NCBI GenBank assembly: GCA_933822405.4
Contig: CAKOGP040000003.1
Coordinates: 40,109-104,108, forward strand
DNA from: Cylindrotheca closterium
Taxonomy: Eukaryota; Bacillariophyta; Bacillariophyceae; Bacillariales; Bacillariaceae
Direction: 5' to 3'
DNA length: 64,000 bases
Shown here: positions 29,701 to 38,668 of the stretch, in pieces
How the letters are laid out: each line of letters begins with the position of its first letter
Numbering within the stretch: position 1 is the stretch's first letter
Translations under genes and position numbers: made by a program
Notes under the pieces: generated by a model
Told to the model about the DNA's origin: nothing
Seen by the model: only the letters and a program-made list of their open reading frames with translations
Database searches by the model: none

Positions 29701-31742
29701 GATGCCACCGACTTTGCAACACGCTCGGATTGATCCTTGGTCTCGGCGAGTTGTCGGACTTTCCCGATATCCTCAGTTGTTTTCAGATGGTATATTAACT
29801 TGCTCATGTCGGGGTCATTGTTTCCGTCGCCTACATTGTTCGCCAAGAATTGTAACCACCCATTGCGTTCCGAAATGGAAAGTAAACGCCTTGACCCATC
29901 AACAATGGAACCAATATAATTTGCTCTGACTTGTTGAAGAATCAAGGCTTCTTCCCCCGAGTTCTCCAGTAATTCAGAGCTCTTGATTGGATTGGAAGCA
30001 TAGACATTCACTGTAGCATCCCAATTAATCAAATGCTTTTGATCCTTGCCAAGTTGTGTGTACAATCGAATGCGAATCGCTGGATTCACACTAGGAATCT
30101 TCAAACATTTGAGATTGGGACATTCTTTGAGGACATCCTTCTCGACAACCGTCACGTTGGGAGCAAGGTAAACCTTTTCAAGACTAGGGCAGCTGAAAAA
30201 GGCTGAGAATCCAATCTTTTCCAAAGCGGTGGACTCGGTGGAATCAATTTTCTTTAGATTTTGACAACCCACAAAGGCATATAGTCCAATAGTCTTGACA
30301 TGGGATGGGCACTTGAAAGCAAGGAGACTAGGACAATAGGCAAAGGCCCTTACCCCAATCGTTTTCAATGCAGTCGCCTCGGTAAAATCAATTTCCTTCA
30401 GCTTTTCACATCCACTGAAGGCTTCCTGTCCAATAGTATTTACATGAGGCCCACGCACAATCAACTTTGTCATGGTTTGTTTGATGGTTTCTGGTATAAC
30501 TTGATCTTCGCTTTCGTAAACAAATTCGAGACTTAGGCAGTTGTTGAAGGCACCAATTCCAATATTTTCCAAAGCGGCTGCCTCGGTGAAATCAGTCTCT
30601 TTTAGTTTTTCACAGTCCGCAAAGGCAAAAGTTCCAATAGTCTTTACATTGGATGGGCACTTGAAACTACCAGCAAGACTAGGACAATGGGCAAAGGCTG
30701 CATCTCCAATCTTTTCCAACGCAGTTGCCTTGGTGAAATCAATTTCCTTTAGATTTTGACAACTCGCAAAGGCGGCAAGTTCAATAGTCTTGAGATTGGA
30801 TGGGCACTTGAAAGCAAGGAGACTAGGACAAGCGCTAAAGGCTTGTTCTCCAATCGTTTCCAACGAAGTTGCCTCGGTGAAATCGATCTCTCTCAGCTTT
30901 TCACAGTTCTCAAAGGCCTTCTCTTTAATAGTCTTGACATTAGGCCCGCGCACAATCAACTTTGTCATGGTTTGTTTGATGGCTAACGGTATGTCTTGAT
31001 CTTCCCTTTCGTAAACAAATTCGAAATAGAGACTTGGGCAGTCAGAAAAGGCATTATTTCCAATCGTTTCCAACGCAGCAGTTGCTTCGGTGATATCAAT
31101 TTCCTTCAGATTTTCACATTCCCCAAAGGCCCATGCGCCAATAGTGTTGACATTGGATGGGCACTTGAAAGCAAGAAGACTAGCGCACTTGAAAAAGGAA
31201 CCAACTCCAATCGTTTCCAACGCAGTCGCCTCGGTGAAATCAATTTCTTTTAGTTTTTCACTTCTATCAAAAGCAGACTCTCCAATAGTCGTGACATTGG
31301 ACGGGCACTTGAAAGCAAGGAGACTGGGACAATAGGCAAAGGCTTGTTCTCCAATCGTTTCCAACGCAGTTGCTTCGGTGAAATCAATCTCTCTCAGCTT
31401 TTCACATTCCCTAAAGGCCTCCTTTCCAATAGTCTTTACATTAGGCCCGCGCACAATCAACTTTGTCATAGTTTGTTTGATAGTCTCTGTAATTTCTTGA
31501 TCTTCGCTTCTGTATACAAATTCGACAAATTCGTCAATCTCTTGTTCATCGTCTTTGTTTGGCGACTCATCATCTCGTTCACTTGATGATTCTTCTGATT
31601 CTTCTGATTCTTCTTCACTTTCGTATGATTCACTTGATGATGACGATGACGATGATTCTTCTTCCTCTTTGATCGTCGATTCGTCGTGATCTTGATTTCC
31701 TTTCGATGTCATTTCTTGCACTTCTTGTGTTGTATCGTCCAT
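26730..31742 (-). CDS. 1670-aa BspA-type LRR / EF-hand / protein kinase / PH-domain protein
   Basis: One uninterrupted 5-kb exon. Residues 1-70 are acidic and Ser-rich. About 72-600 hold LRR_5 (BspA-like) repeats (IG--AF--C--LKEIDFTEAT), grouped in about three longer units of roughly 155-180 residues that begin FVY--EDQ-I--TIKQTM. From about 695 a kinase domain starts without a normal glycine loop. An EF-hand loop (D768-V-E-K-D-K-K-I-S-K-E-E779) lies just before the beta-3 lysine (VVLK, Lys795). HGDLK (Asp915), DMD in place of DFG (Asp932) and a DVWSFGVLLY segment follow. A helical region (about 1150-1535) precedes a PH domain (about 1541-1632, KGWLRIRSRWPPYLWKERYVVV). Predicted role: Ca2+-responsive, membrane-phosphoinositide-associated kinase. 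HGD and DMD are variants of HRD and DFG; the catalytic Lys and Asp are present, so activity is possible but not certain. Confidence 0.85.
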   Translation of the reverse strand: MDDTTQEVQEMTSKGNQDHDESTIKEEEESSSSSSSSESYESEEESEESEESSSERDDESPNKDDEQEIDEFVEFVYRSEDQEITETIKQTMTKLIVRGPNVKTIGKEAFRECEKLREIDFTEATALETIGEQAFAYCPSLLAFKCPSNVTTIGESAFDRSEKLKEIDFTEATALETIGVGSFFKCASLLAFKCPSNVNTIGAWAFGECENLKEIDITEATAALETIGNNAFSDCPSLYFEFVYEREDQDIPLAIKQTMTKLIVRGPNVKTIKEKAFENCEKLREIDFTEATSLETIGEQAFSACPSLLAFKCPSNLKTIELAAFASCQNLKEIDFTKATALEKIGDAAFAHCPSLAGSFKCPSNVKTIGTFAFADCEKLKETDFTEAAALENIGIGAFNNCLSLEFVYESEDQVIPETIKQTMTKLIVRGPHVNTIGQEAFSGCEKLKEIDFTEATALKTIGVRAFAYCPSLLAFKCPSHVKTIGLYAFVGCQNLKKIDSTESTALEKIGFSAFFSCPSLEKVYLAPNVTVVEKDVLKECPNLKCLKIPSVNPAIRIRLYTQLGKDQKHLINWDATVNVYASNPIKSSELLENSGEEALILQQVRANYIGSIVDGSRRLLSISERNGWLQFLANNVGDGNNDPDMSKLIYHLKTTEDIGKVRQLAETKDQSERVAKSVASKHIQAVFQARLFFLGRYDIARGPPIHQSATCVVVKATDAKMRDYFEKKYEPYEGKEVDKKLFKEILSMIELIPHDKENINHLFQRADVEKDKKISKEEFVNFCLAEIGGTVVLKFMRNKDQFRREVDSRKDNKLDSKYVVGSIRSHDEESDANLVQSLKDSILQEDGNGTSSFLKKDGAKAEDYCNVLVMPYGDRNLDTIFRSERLDILTIQTLAKEIGEAVAHIHEKGLIHGDLKMLNVVRINGHMVLIDMDASAKIGEDFAGEKYSSGVIPPEMIYQLANHKEKEQYISYFQDQNEEEQQKRAPKFSRIPTIQGYAVKSFLGHDETTTFEDRQTGNMVPKTKRMVTSKGNLPMFELVGADKSFDVWSFGVLLYTMCSKEPLFRVNTDDDITDGNSMRELFHWGQDDVEVDSILENSIQDDAAKKLLKQILKRNPKDRPPMKKILLDPFFTGKTTDELTEVVKEEFRKTQSLVLENRQIMQHGFSKIHESLKLVLSHQKAANNLLKGIFQGKNNSQPKYLIILPAFEQDNQEKRFSRFLSTMKETVKVKTKARLCFICPVSLQPVLGKDGKAIGYDIELAKDWVKKYGPAILIGLKIVQVGLAVGRGFGLPLPSLSGAEEGLKETSNLFSEMQGLLVEGIGGDAEEDGLADMMLEKFTDRIDSAASADGPGAMKKNHQDRIQKSYEGIGTLIKDEKFERCGLVQAISSNGKEYEYVHPAVEPLFEKFGSKCFEKSMEEREKENAILAAKAFSEKKKHAEKGSAATGGNGTTKRGTLASSVAAPQPGSGSPIKLMIEHHKGEVEMTADNGEIRAKSAISSSNADNVFIARLEDKLTKLEGKIDSTNVLKLQGIPEGSNRVVHKGWLRIRSRWPPYLWKERYVVVYKDGSITHYPNAGSSFSFVNWKYMEDGATMELRSAKEKVIATAKLSTRCSSKVAEWLQGNNWKFNNERSTTTTTTNSKNRKARIGPTGNVTNIDPLLADTYEYTD

Positions 31743-32149
31743 GGAGTTGCGTGGTGAATGAATGAGCGAAAATGTCGAGTGTCAACTACTGTATGCGATG
31801 AGGATGAGCATCAAAATGCGACGATGCGACGATGATCATAATCATATGCCTTCGGTCATAATATTCCTCTCGGACAATATTGACTATGACTGTCGGAGCT
31901 CGGAGATATTTACCGCACGGAGACTACTAAAGTACTATTTAGCGAAAGAGCCGGCATGGTTCGTGAAATGATATAAAAATGAATCGCAAAATGCCTTCAG
32001 ATTTATACACATCCGGGTCTTTAATCGCCAATCCACAGCCTCGCTCACACAATTTCGGGATTGCCTCCAACCTAAACTCCCTTCCTCCTTGATCACAAAA
32101 TCGTCTCCCTCCACCAATCCACTTTACACCAACACGAAAATACAATAAG
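31743..32149. promoter_or_regulatory. divergent intergenic region, 407 bp
   Basis: Separates the start codons of the LRR-kinase gene (minus) and the membrane protein at 32150 (plus). C/A-rich leader sequence precedes the ATG at 32150 (caacacgaaaatacaataag). No specific element recognised. Confidence 0.4.
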
Positions 32150-33259
32150 ATGTGGTCAGCTTTGGATTGGACTGGAATGTTATCTTCTGGAGAAGGAGCC
32201 CCTAACGCTTCTGCCCCCTCGGACGCTCCTGGCGCCACACATGTTCCTACGGCGCGTCCCGTCGACAAGAATAAGAAACGAATGTCCTCATCGCGAACCA
32301 TTCATGCCGAAGCAATTGAAGTTATTGCCGATCCAGACAAGATGGACAAGGCTAGCAAGAACTGGGACAGGAACTCTGATACTGGAAGTGAAACCGACAG
32401 TGACACGGACCTTGACCGTGCCGTGGTCAAGGAGAGCAAGACCAAGAAACGTATTTGCATCATCATTGTCTTGGCCCTCCTTTTGGCTGCTTTGGTCAGT
32501 GGCTCATTTGCTAAAAAAGCAGAAGAAGAAGAAATGGGAAAGAGCTTGCAGGGTCTAGCATCCACTGACTATTCTTGTTCGGCCAATGGAACCGTTGACT
32601 TTGAATCGGCCGATGTGATTCTGAATTTGGAAGGCATGGAACGTGAAGCAACTGAATCCGAACTCAATCAAGTCCAAAATACTGTTTCCTCTGTGTACAA
32701 TGAAGTTTCTGATGGATGTGAGGACTACTACCAACGTATCATGGCCAACGCAACCGTTATCGAACAAGCTCTTGTTCAAGATAGCAAGGGTGCCAAGCAC
32801 TTGACAATGGGCATCAAGACGACTCTTGCCTGCGATGGATGCGCAGCAGAAGACGAAATCCTCTTTGGCGGTGACGATGAGGAAGAAAAGGGCGAGCGCA
32901 AGCTTCGATCTGGTATCCGGGGTACTGTCCCTTCTTACAAAACTCCCGCTACTACTGGACGCAAACACCGTGCCCTCAAGAGTAGCACGAAGGGTTCCAG
33001 CACGAAGGGTTCCAAGAAGAGCAGCGTCAATTCTCAAGAATTCATTGATGAGCTTGATGCATCTCTCCAAGCTTCTGGAATGGGTATCACCAATGTGAAA
33101 GAAGGCTATGTCTACAAGCAAAAGGCCGGAAAGAAGAAGACGGACAAGGTCAAGATGGCCCCAACGAAGAAGAACAAGGACAAGAAAGAAGAGAAGGATA
33201 CCGATGAAATTTACAAGGGTGACCTCAAGCAAGATGACAGACGTCAGAGGAGACACTAG
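32150..33259 (+). CDS. single-pass membrane protein with lysine/serine-rich lumenal tail
   Basis: 369 aa, one exon. An acidic cytosolic N-terminus (1-98) is followed by one membrane segment (about 102-119, IIIVLALLLAALVSG) without a cleavable signal, so type II topology is likely. The lumenal part has a region of about 130 residues with cysteines and N-glycosylation sites (NGT, NAT). Then come several dibasic sites (RKLRS, RKHRAL) and a KGSSTKGSKKSS stretch. A C-terminus of mostly Lys, Asp and Glu follows. Lys/Ser clusters and R-x-L sites recall diatom silica-associated proteins such as silaffins and silicanins, but the match is compositional only. No enzyme motif is visible. Confidence 0.65.
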   Translation: MWSALDWTGMLSSGEGAPNASAPSDAPGATHVPTARPVDKNKKRMSSSRTIHAEAIEVIADPDKMDKASKNWDRNSDTGSETDSDTDLDRAVVKESKTKKRICIIIVLALLLAALVSGSFAKKAEEEEMGKSLQGLASTDYSCSANGTVDFESADVILNLEGMEREATESELNQVQNTVSSVYNEVSDGCEDYYQRIMANATVIEQALVQDSKGAKHLTMGIKTTLACDGCAAEDEILFGGDDEEEKGERKLRSGIRGTVPSYKTPATTGRKHRALKSSTKGSSTKGSKKSSVNSQEFIDELDASLQASGMGITNVKEGYVYKQKAGKKKTDKVKMAPTKKNKDKKEEKDTDEIYKGDLKQDDRRQRRH

Positions 33260-33525
33260 AATGACAGTTATTGGAATGAATACTATAGTTGGCATGATGA
33301 GCCAATACTATGAATGTGACTGACTTTACTTACCCCCTACCTTACGCAAGGATGAAACATCACGCGCTGTGCAAATATATATTATACTACTCATATGTGA
33401 AAGTAAAAATAACCAAAACTTTTTGATTACACAGATACATGACCATGCATTCCATCTTCTGCCTTTCGAGTATTGCAGCAAAGCCACGTCGCTGCCCATA
33501 CTTAACATTATTCACATACATTGCT
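33260..33525. other. spacer between convergent genes
   Basis: Short AT-rich spacer between two convergent stop codons; no gene seen. Confidence 0.4.
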
Positions 33526-35241
33526 TCAATTTTTCTTGGGATTGTACGTGTACCCCAAGAAGATCGTCACTTGTGGAATCACAATGGATGCCCCGCTTGT
33601 GAATCGAGCATCTCGTCGATCTACAATCCGACTTGTAGTCGTTGTCGTTATCGAGTCGTCCATAATGTTGTTTGCTTTCCACAGTGCCTCCTCCAGCAAG
33701 GACGTTTTCTCCACAATAATATACTTTTCTAGTTTGGTATACACCGTTTCGACGCACTTGCGTCGATTTATATAGGAGGTAGACGACCATTCCTCGTGAC
33801 CATCTTGCAATGGATTGGCCATGTCCAATATTTCCATCCGCCACTTTTGCAACCCCAATTGATTTGCAATGTCCAGTATTTCTTGTTGGACGATTGTTTG
33901 AAATAAGGCATGAGCTTCTTTGGACACATGTATACACAAATATCCCAGAGGGCTGTTCCCGCGGCGATCCTTGCGACTCAGCAACTCGGTCGGATATAGA
34001 TTCATGAGGGTGCGAAAGAGATCCATGTGTTGTTTACCAGATGCCAATATATGAAACGGTGTCATACCAAAGACATCCACTAGATCATCTGGACTTGCTC
34101 TATTATCATCGCCAGAATTTTCTGCTGCTGCAGCTGCCGACACCAGTTCCTTCTCTGTTGTAGTGGAGGCATGGTAGCACAAGTCGTGAATGGGATACCC
34201 TTGGAATCTCTCCTTGAGAGCTTCGGTGATTTGTCTTCCCGCATATTTCTGTTGGAGTAGTGTACATCCAACAAATGCGCCTTCCTCGAGGTCGTTGAAA
34301 GTACTCGGAATGGAAATGTTCACTAGATTCTTGCACATGTTAAAGACGGCTTCGCCCATTCGAATTTCAGTTGTGGTTGGAAGAAGCTCCACCGACACCA
34401 AGGCAATACAGAAATTGAAGGCCATGTCCCCAATCCAAGAGACGGTATCTGGAATAGCCACTGCCTGTAACGAACAGCACCCTTCGAATACATTCGCACG
34501 AATCTCTTCCAAGCCAGAAACCATGTTGACCTCCACCAACGCCTTACAGTTCGCAAAGGCTCCCTCACTCAGTACGATTACAGTACTAGGGATATCCACC
34601 GTCTTGAGCGAGACGCACATACTAAAAGCATTGCGACAAATATCTTGCAACCCCACGGACAAGCTCAGTTCGACCAAAGAGGAGCATCCATCAAAGGAAA
34701 ATTCTTCAATCCTATTGACCGATGGTGGAATGGCAACCTTTTGTAGAGCCTCACATTTTCGAAAGGCATATTCACAAATCTTTTTCAGTGTTCCGTCTCT
34801 TTGAAAGTTAACATTTACCAAGCCTGTACAATTCAAAAAGGCATGGTCGCCAATCTCTTCCACAGTCGATGGAATGGATATTTCGGAAATGGAAGTGCAT
34901 CGAGCAAAGGCCATGCTTTCAATGGCCTCCAATTGACCTTCCACCAATTCCAGATCATTGAGCAAAGAACAATTGGCAAAGGCAGCGCGTTCAATTCTTT
35001 GAACAGTGGAAGGAATCAAGGCCGACCTCAATTTGTGTTGATCGGCAAAGGCTGCTTCTTCAATGCGTTCGACCACGACTGCTGCAAATGCAAATAACAA
35101 TGATTCTTCAATGGTCAGCACAGTGATATTGGAAGGAATTTCAAAGCGTCTCTGTCCGGTGTAATTGAATACTAATCCCTCATATTGTGTGCTGCTGTTA
35201 TCGTCAGTAGTATCGTCTTGACTTTGATAATCCATTGTCAT
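33526..35241 (-). CDS. BspA-type leucine-rich-repeat protein with ankyrin-like C-terminus
   Basis: 571 aa, one exon. After about 40 residues come roughly a dozen LRR_5 repeats of about 23 residues (I---AF--C--L--V-IPSTV) to about residue 330. A linker and an ankyrin-like segment follow (DVFGMTPFHILASGKQHMDLFRTL ... NSPLGYLCIH, about 385-445). A helical C-terminal region ends in a short hydrophobic stretch. There is no signal peptide or strong membrane anchor, so the protein is likely intracellular. LRR_5 proteins of this layout are numerous in diatoms, where their role is not established; protein binding is the usual assumption. It shares the repeat type with the giant kinase at 26730-31742 but none of its enzymatic domains. 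Confidence 0.8.
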   Translation of the reverse strand: MTMDYQSQDDTTDDNSSTQYEGLVFNYTGQRRFEIPSNITVLTIEESLLFAFAAVVVERIEEAAFADQHKLRSALIPSTVQRIERAAFANCSLLNDLELVEGQLEAIESMAFARCTSISEISIPSTVEEIGDHAFLNCTGLVNVNFQRDGTLKKICEYAFRKCEALQKVAIPPSVNRIEEFSFDGCSSLVELSLSVGLQDICRNAFSMCVSLKTVDIPSTVIVLSEGAFANCKALVEVNMVSGLEEIRANVFEGCCSLQAVAIPDTVSWIGDMAFNFCIALVSVELLPTTTEIRMGEAVFNMCKNLVNISIPSTFNDLEEGAFVGCTLLQQKYAGRQITEALKERFQGYPIHDLCYHASTTTEKELVSAAAAAENSGDDNRASPDDLVDVFGMTPFHILASGKQHMDLFRTLMNLYPTELLSRKDRRGNSPLGYLCIHVSKEAHALFQTIVQQEILDIANQLGLQKWRMEILDMANPLQDGHEEWSSTSYINRRKCVETVYTKLEKYIIVEKTSLLEEALWKANNIMDDSITTTTTSRIVDRRDARFTSGASIVIPQVTIFLGYTYNPKKN

Positions 35242-35571
35242 GGATTGCCCTTATTGCCATGGATTACTATTTCCTACTAAGATCCAAAACGAATGATGTG
35301 CGTATATTTAAAATATGATGATTTACAGTCATTTTCAAAAATCTCAAAATTGTGACCGCAGTACAGATCGGATGAATCGAATCGTGAACGTATGCTATGA
35401 CAGACGCTCCTGTCATTTTCAGCTGACAGCATTATTTTCAGCATTTTTATCAACACATCGCATCAGCATCATTCAGCGATATATTGTATAGGCCGTATTA
35501 TAGACTGTCTTATCATCTATTTCCCAAACACTTGATCCTGTGACAAAGCCATTCCTTCAAAACCCTTCTCA
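35242..35571. promoter_or_regulatory. divergent intergenic region, 330 bp
   Basis: Lies between the start codons of the LRR gene (minus) and the cyclase-like gene (plus). AT-rich, with ttcaaaacccttctca just before the ATG at 35572. No specific element recognised. Confidence 0.4.
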
Positions 35572-36798
35572 ATGGCTAATATGAACCCTTTCAAACGCCA
35601 CCAGCCAGTGACATCATTGCTTCTAGCGTCAGCGTTGACAGCAACAATTCTGCTGTCAACTCCTGCAAACGCTCAGAATAACAATAATAACAATATCAAT
35701 AATAATGCTGGGCAATCTCTCTTTTTGAAGGAGATTTTGTCAGGTCGTTGTTATGAAAAGATGGTCAATGCTAACCAATGTCCTCAAGTTGTCGGGTCTA
35801 TCATGAGCGTCTTGGATGGTCAATCCGATGCCAACATTGACGCCATTACCAGTTTTGCACCTTATTTCCGGCAGGTCGACATGTCCTCGCCGAACAATCA
35901 AGCTTTGATTTGGTTGACGGGCAATGATGGTTCCTTTGTTGGTGGAAGTACCAACAACAATAACGGCTACCAAAATGGTAACAATAATAACAACATGTCT
36001 GGTGGCTATGGCGGATATGGTAATGGCGGTGGTGGAGGATATGGTGGATATGGTGGCTACTCCAATCAGCAGCAGCAACAACAACAGCAACAACAGCAGC
36101 AGAGCAGTAACTTTGCCTTGCACCGTGAAATGGCACCCGTGGAACTGGTAACTCCCGAACAAACACCAGGTGGATTCTTGATGCACGATCTGGTCTTTTG
36201 TGGTGTGGACCGCAAGAATGATTGCAACAAGATCAACTCGAATGCCTATTCGAGCTTTTGGGCCGCTGCCTATTCTCAATTTGCTCGTACGGCATCTGGC
36301 CGCGTCCAAATTGTGATTGAACCCTATGCCGATCTATCTTTTTTCAGAACCAATGTCATTCAGCAGTTGAATGCCTACCAGGTCACGGAAGTCATTCTCT
36401 ACGTTCAAAATTGTCAAGATCCTACCTATTCGCAGCTGACGGATACCTTTCCGATTACCTCGGTCCAATGCAACGACCAATACAGCGATTATGCCTTTTT
36501 CTTGCTCTGTCAGAATCCTGGCTCTGGCGCTTGTAGCATGCTCAGCCAGGTGGATACCACTGGAGCCATTAGTACCCAACAAGAGGCTGCCATTGAACAA
36601 CAGGAGGAAGACCAACTAGTCTTGGAAAAAAAGACCGCAGAAGGTGGTAGCGGTGGTGGTGGTTTCTTTTTCAAATTCCTTCTCTTTGGGATTGCATGTA
36701 CTTTGGTATACCGTTACATGCAAAAGCCACGCGGTCCACCCCAATATTATCAATATGATAATGTTCCTCCGGCAGAAACAACATCCATGAGGATATAA
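35572..36798 (+). CDS. ADP-ribosyl cyclase (CD38)-like membrane protein
   Basis: 408 aa, one exon. A signal peptide (1-34, ending PANAQ), an N-rich stretch, a folded region, a G/Y/N/Q low-complexity insert (about 124-178, with a run of 13 Gln), a second folded region (180-325) and a C-terminal membrane anchor (about 368-386). The second region follows the CD38/ADP-ribosyl cyclase pattern: TPEQTPGGFLMHDLVFCG against the TLED...WCG block, DCNK...FWAAAYSQFA against DC...FW...F, and C300...C313...C321. Trp114, Glu196 and Trp230 match CD38 Trp125, Glu146 and Trp189. The catalytic Glu226 position appears to be Val262 in an ungapped alignment I made by eye, so activity is doubtful. Active members make cyclic ADP-ribose from NAD. 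The low-complexity insert is unusual. Identification is from memory of the family. Confidence 0.6.
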   Translation: MANMNPFKRHQPVTSLLLASALTATILLSTPANAQNNNNNNINNNAGQSLFLKEILSGRCYEKMVNANQCPQVVGSIMSVLDGQSDANIDAITSFAPYFRQVDMSSPNNQALIWLTGNDGSFVGGSTNNNNGYQNGNNNNNMSGGYGGYGNGGGGGYGGYGGYSNQQQQQQQQQQQQSSNFALHREMAPVELVTPEQTPGGFLMHDLVFCGVDRKNDCNKINSNAYSSFWAAAYSQFARTASGRVQIVIEPYADLSFFRTNVIQQLNAYQVTEVILYVQNCQDPTYSQLTDTFPITSVQCNDQYSDYAFFLLCQNPGSGACSMLSQVDTTGAISTQQEAAIEQQEEDQLVLEKKTAEGGSGGGGFFFKFLLFGIACTLVYRYMQKPRGPPQYYQYDNVPPAETTSMRI

Positions 36799-37178
36799 AA
36801 AGTTGGTAATATGTGTAATGCCATTCCATGGAACTGATTATTCAGATCTCTTTATGTGGGAATAACGAATGGTTAATTGCTCATTAGGGTCGATGGCAAT
36901 AATTGAAACATAGGAAGTGATACATCATAACGCGAATCGGTTCTTCTATTGTGATACATGACTAAATTAAGTTATACTCATGCCTATTCTCCCAGCCTAG
37001 ACACGAAAAGTTTGTTGGCATCATTGCCGATATCTCATGGAAGTTGGGATCTAATACTATATTATTTCATTCTATTTTTTTAAATCGTGCCCAAATGGAT
37101 TGATATCTTACAGTATAAATCTTCTTCGAAAACATACTGTATTGAAGGATTGAGTTGATATAAGCTTAATATACTCAT
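36799..37178. other. intergenic; no gene seen
   Basis: AT-rich spacer between convergent genes. A segment near 36885-36925 (cgatggcaataattgaaacataggaagtgatac) recurs near 37806-37842, so part of it belongs to the repeated units of the small-gene cluster. Confidence 0.4.
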
Positions 37179-37550
37179 TCATTTTCCTTCTTCGTGGTGG
37201 TCATTGTCATCATCGTCATCGTCCTCATCATCTTTTGCTGAATTGATTACAGCAATCGCTTCTTTGACAAAGTCCATCGGCCGTTTTCGATGCTGCGCGA
37301 TTGGAAGACTCATCGGCGATAGAAATCCGACGCTCAGACTTGTTTGTTCAATCCAAGACAGGAGCATCATGCTGCTCCTGCTGGCACCAGCAGTTTCATC
37401 ATCCTCATGGCTGTCACGACCTCTTGTATCGACTGTGAGATTCTGTAAGTGGCCGAGGAGCCTCTGTTGCAATATGGGTGATGGACGGGGAGCATCGACA
37501 TTGTTGGGATAGGTACCATGCGGGATATCAGTTTTGGAAGGTGGTTGCAT
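37179..37550 (-). CDS. small PSKTD-family protein, member 1
   Basis: 123 aa, one exon. It belongs to a family of four minus-strand genes between 37 and 47 kb. Shared blocks are an N-terminal M--PSKTDI, PRPSPI-QQ, a central W--QTSLS-GFLSP, and a helix near the end (FVKEAIAVINS here, IDIVDEALDVING in member 3). Member 1 ends in a long Asp/Glu run and lacks the PKQ ending of members 3 and 4. There is no signal peptide, membrane segment or Cys/His cluster, so it is probably a soluble, mostly disordered protein with one amphipathic helix. I do not recognise the family outside this window. Conservation of the blocks while spacers diverge supports real coding. Confidence 0.6.
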   Translation of the reverse strand: MQPPSKTDIPHGTYPNNVDAPRPSPILQQRLLGHLQNLTVDTRGRDSHEDDETAGASRSSMMLLSWIEQTSLSVGFLSPMSLPIAQHRKRPMDFVKEAIAVINSAKDDEDDDDDDNDHHEEGK

Positions 37551-38668
37551 GATGTTCAGAAACGTTAATTTGTCCCTTGGAAATTATGAGTGCAAGTCCA
37601 AGTTTCTGCCAACTGACTTCGCATCACCAAATCAGCTGGCAAGAAGTTGCAGATTCGTGTGGCCACGTGATTTCTCAATATTCTGGTCATAATATTTTAT
37701 ATATATTATATATATTGCTTGAAATTTTCCGGTGGAACGGAAAATATAGTGTGTACTTTTGGACGTGATGTTCACTTCTTTCTGCTCGTGCAGGGTTGTT
37801 GTGGTCGTTATGGGTAAAGTGGCAATAATTGAACTATGGAAGTGATATAAAATATTCCAGTCGAATACTCATCTACTCTCAAGAAAATAATCTCCTTCAC
37901 TTCACCAGGTGCCTGCAGGCGTAGCAGGGTACGGCTGCAGGTACAGAAACAAGGTTTGTCATTAGAATGGTTGGATTCCACCATTGTGGGCCGTTTGTGC
38001 ACAAACAAGACCATTCCACACGCATTTCTTGTCGTGTATGAATGGAAAGGGGCGATCGCTCTGACTCGCCCATTTCGTAGCGGTAGTTATCTCATTCTCT
38101 GCTTCTTACTGTCTATGATATTCATTGCTTCTTTGACAATTTTCTCCAATCTAGACTTGTTTTTCCAATGCTCATCTTTCTTCAACTTTTTCACTTTCTG
38201 CCCATGTTTACGGCTTTTCCCCATTCCATCACTCGTCATCGTTACTGCCCCTCGAGTGTTCTTCCGGTTTCATAATTGCGTCAACTAGATCAATACTTCC
38301 GTTTTAGGTTTGCACTATATGCGGTCTCAAATGGTTGCGTACCAGGCGCCATTCGAAACTTGGGCAAAACGTCAAACGCACTTCTGAACTAGACCTTACT
38401 ACATGACAATGCTACTGGGACGATTGCTTTTGTTTAGGAATACAATGCCTCGTCTATTTTATGTAAGATCTTTTATTTTATTTCTAAAATATGGTAATAG
38501 TGAAGGGCCATGCCCGTCGTCCCATTTTCGTGAATCGTTCCCTTGCTCCTTGACGGCCAATATAAGAAGTTTCCAGCTGGATGGTGGTGACTGCGTTGGA
38601 GCTTACTTGGAAATGCAAAGAGTTGACGAGCGTTGGCTCTGCTCCTATGGATTGCTCGATGTTAACCC
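37551..38668. repeat. spacer of the small-gene cluster, duplicated unit (copy 1)
   Basis: Segments within 37840-38400 align with 39290-39850: ataaaatattccagtcgaat/acaaaatattctggtcgaat, atgaatggaaa-gg-cg-t, and ccctcgagtgttct-cc-tttc. The order is the same, so the spacer was duplicated together with the small genes (period about 1.45 kb). Frames on the plus strand here, such as 38403-38825, overlap member 2 in antisense and are not credible. Confidence 0.6.

Noticed and set aside
32555..33295. 246-codon frame antisense to the membrane protein at 32150
   Set aside because: It mirrors the Lys/Glu-rich sense sequence and has no independent features.
35740..36309. 189-codon frame antisense to the CD38-like gene
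   Set aside because: Its Val/Ile/Leu repeats are the complement of the Asn/Gln codon runs of the sense strand.
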